A stretch of DNA of 5,701 bases from an uncultured Xanthobacteraceae bacterium (GCA_955652195.1 CATPBC010000197.1:1-5701); one strand, 5' to 3'. Positions 1-5,390 are shown, counted from the stretch's first letter. The notes: generated from the sequence alone by a model not told the origin. Made by a program: numbers and translations.

Positions 1-38
1 AAGCCGAACGGTCGCGGACAGTTCAGAGGTATCCCCAC

Positions 39-45
39 AGGAGGA
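39..45 (+). promoter_or_regulatory. Strong Shine-Dalgarno for the 58-residue ORF
   Basis: AGGAGGA lies six bases before the ATG at 52. It is close to the ideal anti-16S complement and is the main reason for accepting the short reading frame that follows as a real gene. Confidence 0.75.
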
Positions 46-51
46 ATCGCC

Positions 52-228
52 ATGGTGCAAACACTAAGCGATGAGGTACGCGCGTGTTATCAGCATACTA
101 AGGACTGCGCGCGAAAGGCTGCCGCTCAATCGGATCCGACCATGCGGCAAAGCTTTTTAGATGCGCAACAAGGTTGGTTGAAGCTAGTGCGGCGCCTCGC
201 CGCCGCACCCGAGCTCGAAGGCAACTAG
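52..228 (+). CDS. Small conserved hypothetical protein, 58 aa (Bradyrhizobium-type)
   Basis: The frame runs from ATG 52 to TAG 226-228 and encodes 58 residues, soluble and probably all helical, with no signal peptide or membrane segment. The stretch DEVRACYQHTKDCARKAAAQ followed by SDPTMRQSFLDAQQGWLKLV resembles a small family that I recall as abundant and multi-copy in Bradyrhizobium. Members share a CYxHxxxCAR core, an A-x-QTDP-like turn and a FLD...WL helix. Two cysteines (12 and 19) flank the histidine at 15. Function is unknown. The C-terminus (RRLAAAPELEGN) differs from the ending I remember for the family and may be divergent. A near-perfect ribosome-binding site supports the start. 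The gene ends one base before the possible TTG start of the glycosyltransferase, so the two may be cotranscribed. Too little sequence lies upstream to identify a promoter. Confidence 0.72.
   Translation: MVQTLSDEVRACYQHTKDCARKAAAQSDPTMRQSFLDAQQGWLKLVRRLAAAPELEGN
217..221 (+). promoter_or_regulatory. Shine-Dalgarno supporting TTG 230 start of the glycosyltransferase
   Basis: GAAGG inside the last codons of the upstream small gene sits eight bases before TTG 230. No comparable site precedes the in-frame ATG at 257, where the leader reads CCAAATCCCCG. This favours TTG 230 and translational coupling, although homology begins only at about ATG 257. Confidence 0.4.
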
Positions 229-229
229 T

Positions 230-1444
230 TTGCCGCGGCCTGATGCCAAATCCCCGATGGCACGCCTCATCTTCGTCAACCGCTATTTCTTCCCCGATCA
301 CTCCGCGACCAGCCAAATTCTTTCCGATCTGACGTTCCACTTGGCGGCGGCCGGCCATGAAGTGCACGTCCTGGCATCCCGGCAGATCTACGACGAGCCC
401 GATGCCGCGTTGCCCGCTCGCGAAACCGTCAACGGAGTAAACGTGCATCGGGTCGCTTCGACGCGATTTGGCCGGACCGCTTTGCCGGGACGGGCGCTCG
501 ATTATCTATCGTTCTACCAATCGGTGCGCCGTCGTCTCGGCGCAATCGCGCGGGCGGGCGACATTGTCGTCGCGAAGACCGATCCGCCGCTGCTTTCGGT
601 AGTCATTGCGGCGGCGACGCGGCGACGCGGAACACGTCTGGTCAATTGGTTGCAAGACATTTACCCGGAAACCGCGACCGTTCTGGGTGTACCGTTGATC
701 CGCGGTCCGGTTAGCGCGGCTCTGCGAGCGCTGCGCAATCGCGCCTTGCGCGGCGCTGACGCCACCGTTGTGGTTGGTGAATTGATGGCGCGCCAGATCG
801 AGGCCTTGGGCGTCACGGCGGCGCGGGTCCATGTCATTGCTAACTGGTGCGATGACGCGACGATCAGACCAGTTGCGCTAACCGACAATCCGCTGCGTGA
901 GGCCTGGCAATTGGCCGGCAAATTCGTCGTCGGCTATTCGGGCAATCTCGGCCGTGCCCACGATTTCGCGACGGTGCTCGCGGCGGCGGAGCGGCTGCGC
1001 AACGAACCACGCATTGTTTTTCTGATGATCGGCGGCGGTAAACGTTTCGAAGACCTCGTCAGAGCTGTCAAACTGCGCGGCCTTGAACGTTCATTCCAAT
1101 TCAGAACCTATCAAGACCGCGCCATGCTGCCATATTCCTTGGGCGTTGCCGATGTGCACTGGCTGTCGCTTCATCCACGCCTTGAGGGTCTGATCGTTCC
1201 CAGCAAATTCTACGGCATTGCCGCGGCAGGCAGGCCGATTGTGATGATCGGAGACGGTGACGGAGAAATCGCGCGGCTGGTGCGGCAGCATCGCTGCGGG
1301 ATTACCATTAAATGGGCGCGCGCGCGCGGCAAATGCTCGACGCACGGTTCACTCGGCGGCGAGCACTTGAGCAGTGGAGCCTACTACTCGAGCAGTTGCC
1401 TTAAGTCTTGCAGTAAAGTCAGCGTCGGCCGGTATTGCGTCTAA
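230..1444 (+). CDS. GT4-family glycosyltransferase (WbuB/WcaI-like) with an aberrant, frameshifted C-terminus
   Basis: GT-B fold glycosyltransferase, expected to move a sugar from a nucleotide donor to a lipid-linked or polysaccharide acceptor at the inner face of the cytoplasmic membrane, as in O-antigen or exopolysaccharide synthesis. Visible in order: an N-terminal Rossmann start RLIFVNRYFFPDHSATSQ (12-29); KTDPPLLS (116-123); WLQDIYPE (140-147); VIANWCD at the start of the second domain (202-208); VGYSGNLGRAHDF (234-246); IGGG (267-270); and the donor-site segment LEGLIVPSKFYGIAAAGRP (318-336). Homology stops at CGITI (356-360). The last 44 residues in this frame (KWARARGKCSTHG...) are Cys/Ser-rich and unlike the family. 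The usual acidic PGDG-type linker is absent, and the normal C-terminal helix lies in another frame at 1312-1404. The start is TTG 230 (preceded by GAAGG) or ATG 257 (where family similarity begins). Acceptor and donor are unknown. It may be a pseudogene, a protein with reduced function, or an assembly error. Confidence 0.85.
   Translation: MPRPDAKSPMARLIFVNRYFFPDHSATSQILSDLTFHLAAAGHEVHVLASRQIYDEPDAALPARETVNGVNVHRVASTRFGRTALPGRALDYLSFYQSVRRRLGAIARAGDIVVAKTDPPLLSVVIAAATRRRGTRLVNWLQDIYPETATVLGVPLIRGPVSAALRALRNRALRGADATVVVGELMARQIEALGVTAARVHVIANWCDDATIRPVALTDNPLREAWQLAGKFVVGYSGNLGRAHDFATVLAAAERLRNEPRIVFLMIGGGKRFEDLVRAVKLRGLERSFQFRTYQDRAMLPYSLGVADVHWLSLHPRLEGLIVPSKFYGIAAAGRPIVMIGDGDGEIARLVRQHRCGITIKWARARGKCSTHGSLGGEHLSSGAYYSSSCLKSCSKVSVGRYCV
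1312..1404 (+). pseudogene. Out-of-frame remnant of the glycosyltransferase C-terminal helix
   Basis: Read from ATG 1312 to TAA 1402-1404, this frame gives MGARARQMLDARFTRRRALE followed by QWSLLLEQLP and a stop. This is the classic ending of GT4 enzymes: the 'MGxxAR' turn, a long helix with FTRRxALExW, then a short tail. It is displaced relative to the main frame (230-1444), which runs through the same bases and reads an unrelated tail. Only the bases AA (1310-1311) separate the last family-like codon of the main frame from this segment. About 20-25 residues of linker usually lie between these blocks, so a single deletion whose length is not a multiple of three would explain both the missing linker and the shift. 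Confidence 0.75.
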
Positions 1445-1660
1445 GGGAGGGAAAACAAACACAATATTCGAGTTGGATACCTCCGAGGTTGAAAGAACTA
1501 ATCCCGGCTCGTACCTGAGCCGGGAATCCCAAAGGACAAGTCGAAGCCGGCCGATAAGTGCAGCTAGTCTCAGGGCGAGATCCATGAGGGCGGCTGGTCC
1601 ATGCATAGCACTCGCCTGCCGCCACGGCGTTACCCGAACGTTACGCGCAGCGGTTGCGTG
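1445..1660. other. Gap between convergent genes, no gene seen
   Basis: Apart from the 1502-1525 hairpin I see no supported gene. An AGGGAGGG stretch around 1445-1453 looks like a ribosome-binding site, but no ATG or GTG follows at a useful distance. The frames open here are low-complexity Arg/Ser/Ala readings without family resemblance. Confidence 0.5.
1502..1525. terminator. Hairpin downstream of the glycosyltransferase (possible terminator)
   Basis: TCCCGGCTC and GAGCCGGGA form a perfect nine-pair stem around the six-base loop GTACCT. It lies about 60 bases after the glycosyltransferase frame ends and 135 bases beyond the stop of the opposing minus-strand gene, so it sits between convergent genes. 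No T-run follows on either strand, so it is not a textbook intrinsic terminator. It could instead stabilise a 3' end or work with Rho. Confidence 0.45.
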
Positions 1661-2002
1661 TTAGCGGTCGCGCACTTCTAGACGATCCGGACCGCTATTC
1701 TCAAACGACTGATCTCCAACAAAGCAGACCGATATGCCCGGAGGGATGCTCGGGACCGAGCGACCGTTCGGCCAAAAAACCAGATCGGTTCGAGGCGGGC
1801 ATTGGCTGGTTTCCGGGTAAGGATGTGCCGGTGTCCCATCGTGCTTAATGGAAGGCTCAGTTTGAGAGACTGTGCCGGTAACATCGTCTTTAGGGTGGTT
1901 AGTTTGCTTCATCGCAATGGCCGCGATGCCGACAATAACAATCGTGAAGAGCACCAGCCAATCGCGCGGTCCCAATTTTCGGACGTAGCTTTTCTCAAAC
2001 AT
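1661..2002 (-). CDS. Hypothetical single-pass membrane protein, 113 aa
   Basis: The start is ATG 2002-2000 on the minus strand, with GGGGTGA seven bases upstream, and the stop is TAA at 1661-1663. After a short basic N-terminus (MFEKSYVRKLGPRD) comes one membrane helix, WLVLFTIVIVGIAAIAM (residues 15-31). A polar linker follows (32-70), then a small conserved-looking domain DLVFWPNGRSVPSIPPGISV with CFVGDQSF (73-100). Two cysteines (68 and 93) could pair if this part is periplasmic. The basic N-terminus before the helix suggests N-in, C-out topology. I know no function. The C-terminal motif looks like a real, conserved rhizobial hypothetical rather than a chance frame. It has the same orientation as the next gene upstream (stop at 2128), with about 125 bases between, so cotranscription is possible but unproven. 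It converges on the glycosyltransferase. Confidence 0.72.
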   Translation of the reverse strand: MFEKSYVRKLGPRDWLVLFTIVIVGIAAIAMKQTNHPKDDVTGTVSQTEPSIKHDGTPAHPYPETSQCPPRTDLVFWPNGRSVPSIPPGISVCFVGDQSFENSGPDRLEVRDR

Positions 2003-2074
2003 TTTCAGATCACCCCAACTCCACCCATAGTCCCTTTTTTAGAAAGACGCGAGGGGTAGGCGAATGGCATTGCA

Positions 2075-2102
2075 GCGTCGGTCAAGATCAAAACTCCGAC
2101 GC
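2075..2102. repeat. Inverted repeat between two minus-strand genes
   Basis: GCGTCGG (2075-2081) and CCGACGC (2096-2102) are perfect seven-base arms around a 14-base loop. It lies 26 bases past the stop of the gene at 2128-2565 in that gene's reading direction. It may act as a weak terminator or transcript end. No T-run follows. Confidence 0.4.
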
Positions 2103-2127
2103 GCGGCCTTCGTATGATCCACCCAGC

Positions 2128-2565
2128 TCATTTGCGCGCGTCGCCAGCCGGCGTGGATTGCTGTTGCAGCTCCTTCAATTTTTTTTGCAGAGAGGGCAGG
2201 CTCGCGGCCGCGGCGCAATTGGCCTGATCGGTAGTCGCCTGTTTTTGCACCTGCGCCCAGCGCGCGTCGGCGTCCTGTTTATTCCACGGACGCCTAGTTT
2301 CCGGATTGAACACTCCCTGCATGACGAAATTGTCGAGTGAGCGACGATAATCTTGCAGATTGAGGACGCGATCGCGGGGGTCGAAATAGAAATTGGTGCC
2401 GTTCAGTTCGCTGCAATGGCGCAGGCCGGCAGCGAAGTTTCGCTGCGCCAATTCTGCCTCCCAAATTTGTGCCTTGAGATCGTTGAGAGCGGTTGCGTCT
2501 TGCGCATGGAGCAGGCCCGTAACAGCCAATGCAAGAGGCGCTGCCCACGAAATCGAGCGTATCAT
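2128..2565 (-). CDS. Hypothetical exported (periplasmic) protein, 145 aa
   Basis: The frame is open upstream to 2694, but I place the start at ATG 2565-2563. It has GGAG six bases upstream, and the protein then begins with a standard signal peptide: MIRS, a hydrophobic core ISWAAPLALAVTGLL, and a likely cleavage near HA-QDA (residue 21). The mature part is mostly helical and charged: LNDLKAQIWEAELAQRNFAA (28-47), then FYFDPRDRVLNLQDYRRSLD (59-78), NPETRRPWNKQDADARWAQV (87-106), and a C-terminal heptad-like helix LPSLQKKLKELQQQ (123-136). Two cysteines (51 and 117) may form a disulfide that bridges the helices. I do not recognise a named domain. It is probably periplasmic and its function is unknown. 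It is divergent from the DUF2865 gene across a 403-base spacer. Confidence 0.83.
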   Translation of the reverse strand: MIRSISWAAPLALAVTGLLHAQDATALNDLKAQIWEAELAQRNFAAGLRHCSELNGTNFYFDPRDRVLNLQDYRRSLDNFVMQGVFNPETRRPWNKQDADARWAQVQKQATTDQANCAAAASLPSLQKKLKELQQQSTPAGDARK

Positions 2566-2571
2566 TTCCCA

Positions 2572-2575
2572 CTCC
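2572..2575 (-). promoter_or_regulatory. Shine-Dalgarno that sets the start of the 145-residue exported protein
   Basis: GGAG on the minus strand, six bases before ATG 2565. It puts the signal peptide at the N-terminus and argues against the 43-residue extension that the open frame would allow. Confidence 0.65.
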
Positions 2576-2955
2576 GAACGCGTGGAATGCCTGAGGAATT
2601 CTATATCGTTGGGCAAGTATTCGTCACAAATCCATGCGGGCCCCCGACAGTGAACGGAAACGCGAATGTCTCTTTTTGGTCCATCGACGCACATGACGAC
2701 TACTATTTGTTATTTCCACCTTTTTGTCGGAAGCAGACATTCGCCAGCGCTGGTGGCGTCTAGCTGGTGGTAATAATCCCTGAGCAGGAACGGCAATGAG
2801 GAGCGGAAACAACTCCTTCGGATGTGATTTGCCGCTTGGCAAACGGTGGCCAGATAGTTTTTGCTCTAAACGTCGAATTACAAGACGTACCCTCACCGCT
2901 GAAGTGCCCTAATTCGCCACAATGCGCTGCTAAATTAATGCACATTCGCTCTGCT

Positions 2956-2961
2956 GGGGAC
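2956..2961 (+). promoter_or_regulatory. Shine-Dalgarno for the TTG start of the DUF2865 gene
   Basis: GGGGAC lies seven bases before TTG 2969. An ATG at 2962 directly after it is in the wrong frame, giving a short Arg/His-rich reading that ends at 3078. The TTG frame opens with a proper signal peptide and leads into the conserved domain. Confidence 0.6.
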
Positions 2962-2968
2962 ATGGCTA

Positions 2969-3736
2969 TTGCGCAACACGGTTCATTCGAATTGGCGCGT
3001 TCGGATTGTTATCGTTGGCCTCGGCACAACACTCGCCATGACGGTGCCGGACCTGGCCCGCGCCCAAGGATTGTTTGATTTTTTCTTCGATATTTTTCAG
3101 TCGCGCTCGCCGCCGCAACCACAACAAAACGCTTATCCGGCACCGCCCCCTAACGGTTTGGGGCGCATTGCGCCAGTCCCATTAGGGCAAGAAAGCGTTA
3201 CCGAACGTAGCGGCAGCACCGGTCACTCGGTCGCATTCTGCGTACGGCTTTGTGACGGACAGCATTTTCCATTGGAACAATTGGTCAATGGAACGCCCGC
3301 AGAAACCTGTCGAGCGATTTGTCCTTACAGCAAGACTAAAGTGTTTTTTGGCACTGAAATCGGCGCTGCAGTCGGACAGGATGGGCAGCAGTACGCGGGT
3401 CTCGACAATGCTTTTTTGTACCGCAGGCAACTCGTGGCGAACTGCAGCTGCAACGGGAGAGATGCATTCGGCCTGGCCTCGTTTGATGTGAAGCGCGATC
3501 CAACCCTGCGGCCCGGCGACATCGTCTCGACCAAGGAGGGCCTGCTAGCTTATACCGGCAGATCCGCACAGGGCGCGACCTTTACGCCCGTTAACCCGGC
3601 GACACTTCCCGTCAATGTAAGGCCGACGTCGTCACCGGTTCGGCCCGCTCCAAGCTCGGATTTGATCGCTGACGATGAGCCGGGCACAATTGTCAGACCG
3701 GAACAGCGCCAACTTGCGAATCCGTCAGCCAGGTAA
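2969..3736 (+). CDS. DUF2865 domain exported protein, 255 aa
   Basis: From TTG 2969 the protein has a basic N-terminus, a hydrophobic core (VRIVIVGLGTTLAMTV, 11-26) and a likely cleavage at ARA-Q (about 32/33), so it is predicted to reach the periplasm. After a Pro/Gln-rich spacer (46-72) comes the DUF2865 domain, about 84-197. It opens with GHSVAFCVRLCDGQHFPLEQ and contains AETCRAICPYSKTKVFFGTE, GLDNAFLYRRQLVANCSCNG, RDAFGLASFDVKRDPTLRPG and DIVSTKEGLLAYTG. Six cysteines fall in three close pairs (91/95, 114/118, 159/161), consistent with disulfides or a metal site. The C-terminal tail (198-255) is Pro/Ser-rich and probably disordered. DUF2865 is known to me as a family of exported alphaproteobacterial proteins without assigned function. 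It converges on the minus-strand gene ending at 3844. Confidence 0.9.
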   Translation: MRNTVHSNWRVRIVIVGLGTTLAMTVPDLARAQGLFDFFFDIFQSRSPPQPQQNAYPAPPPNGLGRIAPVPLGQESVTERSGSTGHSVAFCVRLCDGQHFPLEQLVNGTPAETCRAICPYSKTKVFFGTEIGAAVGQDGQQYAGLDNAFLYRRQLVANCSCNGRDAFGLASFDVKRDPTLRPGDIVSTKEGLLAYTGRSAQGATFTPVNPATLPVNVRPTSSPVRPAPSSDLIADDEPGTIVRPEQRQLANPSAR

Positions 3737-3843
3737 TCGCTGGCGTTAATCGCAGGCCGTTACTCGCAGCCATGGTGCTTTCGGATCAAATTGGTCGATC
3801 CAGCGTACACTGACTGATACGACTAAAGACCGTATCGTATATG
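3737..3843. other. Spacer between convergent genes with weak hairpins
   Basis: Two short inverted repeats are visible: GGATC/GATCC (3783-3787 and 3797-3801) and GATACG/CGTATC (3816-3821 and 3831-3836), each with a nine-base loop. Neither has a T-run. One or both may help end transcription from the two converging genes, but the stems are only five and six pairs. Confidence 0.3.
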
Positions 3844-4410
3844 TCACCGCGGAGCGACTTGAGGAATAATGCGCGCTGGTGGGTGGATCGCCCGCGGCGC
3901 GGGAGGAGAAGGAGCCTGGGCTCTGGTTTCCTGCGCAGCCTCCTGCAGCGCCGCGATATTGCGGCTTATTTGATCTTGCGCGGCGGCGATCTGCTCTTGC
4001 GTGGCGGCGAGTTGCCCCAAATTGCGCCGTGCAATCGCGACATCGACGGCTATCAGCTTCATCTGCTGCATCAACTCGGACGAAGCTGTGGCCTCAGGCG
4101 ACCTCTTCGCATTTTCTGCGGGCAGCAGCCAGGCCAGCGATGGAGCCGAGGTCCTGGCGAACTCTTTTGCCTGCTCACCATAAGATTGCCAGGCCAGCGT
4201 GAGGCCGACACCAATCAGGACTACCGCAACAAAACGAGCGAGCGATCTAAACATGCGCGTGCCGATCGACGGCCTGCTCATCGCGTCGTGACGGTAGTCC
4301 CTCTCCACGGTTTGCTTGCTTAAATCGCGTTCGTCATCGAGATCGCGAGCGAAATACGCGCGCTCATCCGACTGCTCACCAGGAACCAACGGCGCAGCGG
4401 AGGACACCAT
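3844..4410 (-). CDS. Membrane-anchored coiled-coil hypothetical protein, 188 aa
   Basis: ATG 4410-4408 is chosen over the in-frame GTG at 4443 because GGGAGA stands nine bases before it and the upstream gene ends at 4428. Layout: a charged cytosolic leader (1-43), the family signature MSRPSIGTRMFRSLARF (44-60), one membrane helix (about 58-75, FVAVVLIGVGLTLAW), and a segment SYGEQAKEFARTSAPSLAWL (77-96). A predicted coiled coil follows (about 112-160, LMQQMKLIAVDVAIARRNLG then QLAATQEQIAAAQDQISRNI), and a Pro-rich tail (166-186). The positive charges before the helix suggest N-in, C-periplasmic topology. I recall many Bradyrhizobium paralogues with the same SRPSIGTRMFRxLARF...LAWQSYG core, all of unknown function. 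It is probably an oligomeric envelope protein. It follows the gene ending at 4428 by 17 bases, in a likely operon. Confidence 0.87.
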   Translation of the reverse strand: MVSSAAPLVPGEQSDERAYFARDLDDERDLSKQTVERDYRHDAMSRPSIGTRMFRSLARFVAVVLIGVGLTLAWQSYGEQAKEFARTSAPSLAWLLPAENAKRSPEATASSELMQQMKLIAVDVAIARRNLGQLAATQEQIAAAQDQISRNIAALQEAAQETRAQAPSPPAPRAIHPPARIIPQVAPR

Positions 4411-4419
4411 TTGTTTTGA

Positions 4420-4425
4420 TCTCCC
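4420..4425 (-). promoter_or_regulatory. Shine-Dalgarno between the two genes of the minus-strand operon
   Basis: On the minus strand GGGAGA follows the upstream stop TGA (4430-4428) by two bases and precedes ATG 4410 by nine. It decides the start of the 188-residue protein and supports coupled translation of the pair. Confidence 0.7.
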
Positions 4426-4427
4426 GC

Positions 4428-5390
4428 TCAAAGCGGCGCCCACCTCGGCCTAAATGATCGCGTTTTGAGACGTTGAAAGGCAGAATGCGCTCGAACATGC
4501 TTTCTGATGATTGATGGAGATGGCGCAAATGATCGCGCCGGCCGCAGTCCTGCGTCGGCCCGCCGCAACACGTGTCTCAGCCCGCTCAAGCCTGCTTCGG
4601 GCCTGCGCGCATCTCCTGACGGCGCGATCCATCGACCCGGCTGGCCCGATGCCGCTGTGGCCAATCTGGAACCACGGCTCTCGCGTAGACGCACGCGGAT
4701 AGACCAGCGCCACGGCTTCGCGGCGGACATACGCACAAGTCGAACGAGTCCCTCTGAAAGCAGAAGCAAGACCAGTACTGCCGCCCCGGTCAGACTTATT
4801 GATCCGAGCTTTGGTCCATCCGTGGAGTTCAGTCGCGCCGCATCGTTCTCACCCGATACAATCGAAAAGCTCGACGGCAATTGTTCTGCGGTGGTCGCCT
4901 CACGTTCAGGGGCATAGCCGCTGCTGCTGGCCATGGGCTCGCGCGTGTTCAAATCTATGGATCTTGGGAGATCGATCCAGCGTGCGGCAAAATCCAGTCC
5001 TGGGTGCTCGCCAACCGAAGCGTCTGGCACGAGCGTTTCTGAACCGGTTCTCGGTGTGGCCGTTCGCTCCGCAGGCGCTGCTTGTACGGTTGCGCTCGGC
5101 GATGATCCTTGCGTGGGTGGTTCGCTAGCATGTTCGTCCTGCAAGGCCGGATCTCGTGAGGTCCCATTGGTGAGGGAATGGGTCTGCATGCCTTGCGCAT
5201 GCAGGTACCAACAGTGGCGATTGTTGGTTCGATCGACACGATAGTACCAGTGCAGGCCCGGCGGCGCCGATGCACCGGGCTTCATCCTGCACTCATCGAC
5301 CGTCGGCTCGGCGATGCTTGCATGGCTCGTCAACAGGATCGTTGCCGGCATTAGCACCAGAAACGCCGACAGGATCGTTGGTTTCAGCAT
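4428..5390 (-). CDS. Exported/membrane hypothetical protein with a WYYRVDR...CWYL motif, 320 aa
   Basis: ATG 5390-5388 is preceded by GGGGGA with short spacing. Residues 1-27 form a signal peptide (MLKPTILSAFLVLMPATILL, then a likely cut at SIA-EP). Next comes a compact motif, DECRMKPGASAPPGLHWYYR (33-52) and VDRTNNRHCWYLHAQGM (52-68). Its Cys34 and Cys60 and aromatic residues suggest a small disulfide-held module in the periplasm. A long polar, probably disordered stretch follows (70-195), containing ARWIDLPRSIDLNTREP (136-152). Then there is a membrane helix, GSISLTGAAVLVLLLLSEGL (196-215), and a basic C-terminal domain (216-320) with LRHVLRRADAG...ARSFAP (271-290). I recall Bradyrhizobium proteins with the same layout: signal peptide, 'GxHWYYRxDR..xRxCWYL', one helix, and a 'LRxLMRDLRRADA...RSFAP' tail. 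Their function is unknown. Topology is probably periplasmic N-domain, cytosolic basic tail. First gene of a two-gene operon. Confidence 0.87.
   Translation of the reverse strand: MLKPTILSAFLVLMPATILLTSHASIAEPTVDECRMKPGASAPPGLHWYYRVDRTNNRHCWYLHAQGMQTHSLTNGTSRDPALQDEHASEPPTQGSSPSATVQAAPAERTATPRTGSETLVPDASVGEHPGLDFAARWIDLPRSIDLNTREPMASSSGYAPEREATTAEQLPSSFSIVSGENDAARLNSTDGPKLGSISLTGAAVLVLLLLSEGLVRLVRMSAAKPWRWSIRVRLRESRGSRLATAASGQPGRWIAPSGDARRPEAGLSGLRHVLRRADAGLRPARSFAPSPSIIRKHVRAHSAFQRLKTRSFRPRWAPL
5184..5204. repeat. Perfect hairpin inside the 320-residue gene
   Basis: CTGCATGC (5184-5191) and GCATGCAG (5197-5204) pair perfectly around the five-base loop CTTGC. It covers roughly codons 63-69, just after the CWYL motif. 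It may be a chance product of the codons for LHAQGMQ, but eight perfect pairs with a short loop would fold well in mRNA. Confidence 0.5.

Larger units (their letters stand above)
2566..2968. other. 403-base divergent intergenic region, no gene seen
   Basis: This spacer separates two divergent genes for exported proteins and should hold both promoters. I find no convincing -35/-10 pair. TTGGCA at 2836-2841 lacks a good -10 at 16-18 bases, and the AT-rich TAAATT at 2931-2936 lacks a -35. Small symmetrical elements are present: the palindrome CCAGCGCTGG (2744-2753), and AGGAG/CTCCT arms (2799-2803 and 2813-2817). Frames crossing the region are basic and serine-rich without family resemblance. 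It is longer than a simple promoter needs, so it could hide a small RNA or a decayed gene. Confidence 0.5.

Noticed and set aside
98..448. 116-residue minus-strand frame opposite the small ORF and glycosyltransferase start
   Set aside because: It is antisense to two well-supported genes, is rich in Arg and Gly and resembles no family.
1374..1664. 96-residue plus-strand frame after the glycosyltransferase
   Set aside because: It starts at a GTG inside the displaced glycosyltransferase tail, has no ribosome-binding site and reads low-complexity Ser/Arg/Ala without a recognisable motif.
2566..2694. N-terminal extension of the 145-residue exported protein
   Set aside because: It would bury the signal peptide 43 residues in. 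A proper Shine-Dalgarno precedes ATG 2565.
2353..2763. 136-residue plus-strand frame
   Set aside because: It is antisense to the exported-protein gene and runs on into the spacer. It has no start signal or family resemblance.
2962..3078. ATG 2962 as the start of a gene just after GGGGAC
   Set aside because: That frame gives a short His/Arg-rich reading. The adjacent TTG frame has a signal peptide and a known domain.
3816..3836. GATACG/CGTATC hairpin as a true bidirectional terminator
   Set aside because: Only six pairs with a nine-base loop and no T-run. Listed as a weak element of the spacer instead.
3841..4323. 160-residue plus-strand frame opposite the coiled-coil gene
   Set aside because: It is an Arg/Gly/Leu-rich mirror of a minus-strand gene that has a recognised family signature, membrane helix and coiled coil.
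4411..4443. GTG 4443 as the start of the coiled-coil protein
   Set aside because: It would overlap the upstream gene and has no ribosome-binding site. ATG 4410 has GGGAGA at the right distance.
4450..4713. Possible frameshift in the C-terminal part of the 320-residue protein
   Set aside because: I checked the alternative minus-strand frame. The original frame keeps the LRHVLRRADAG...RSFAP ending I recall for the family, so no frameshift is needed.
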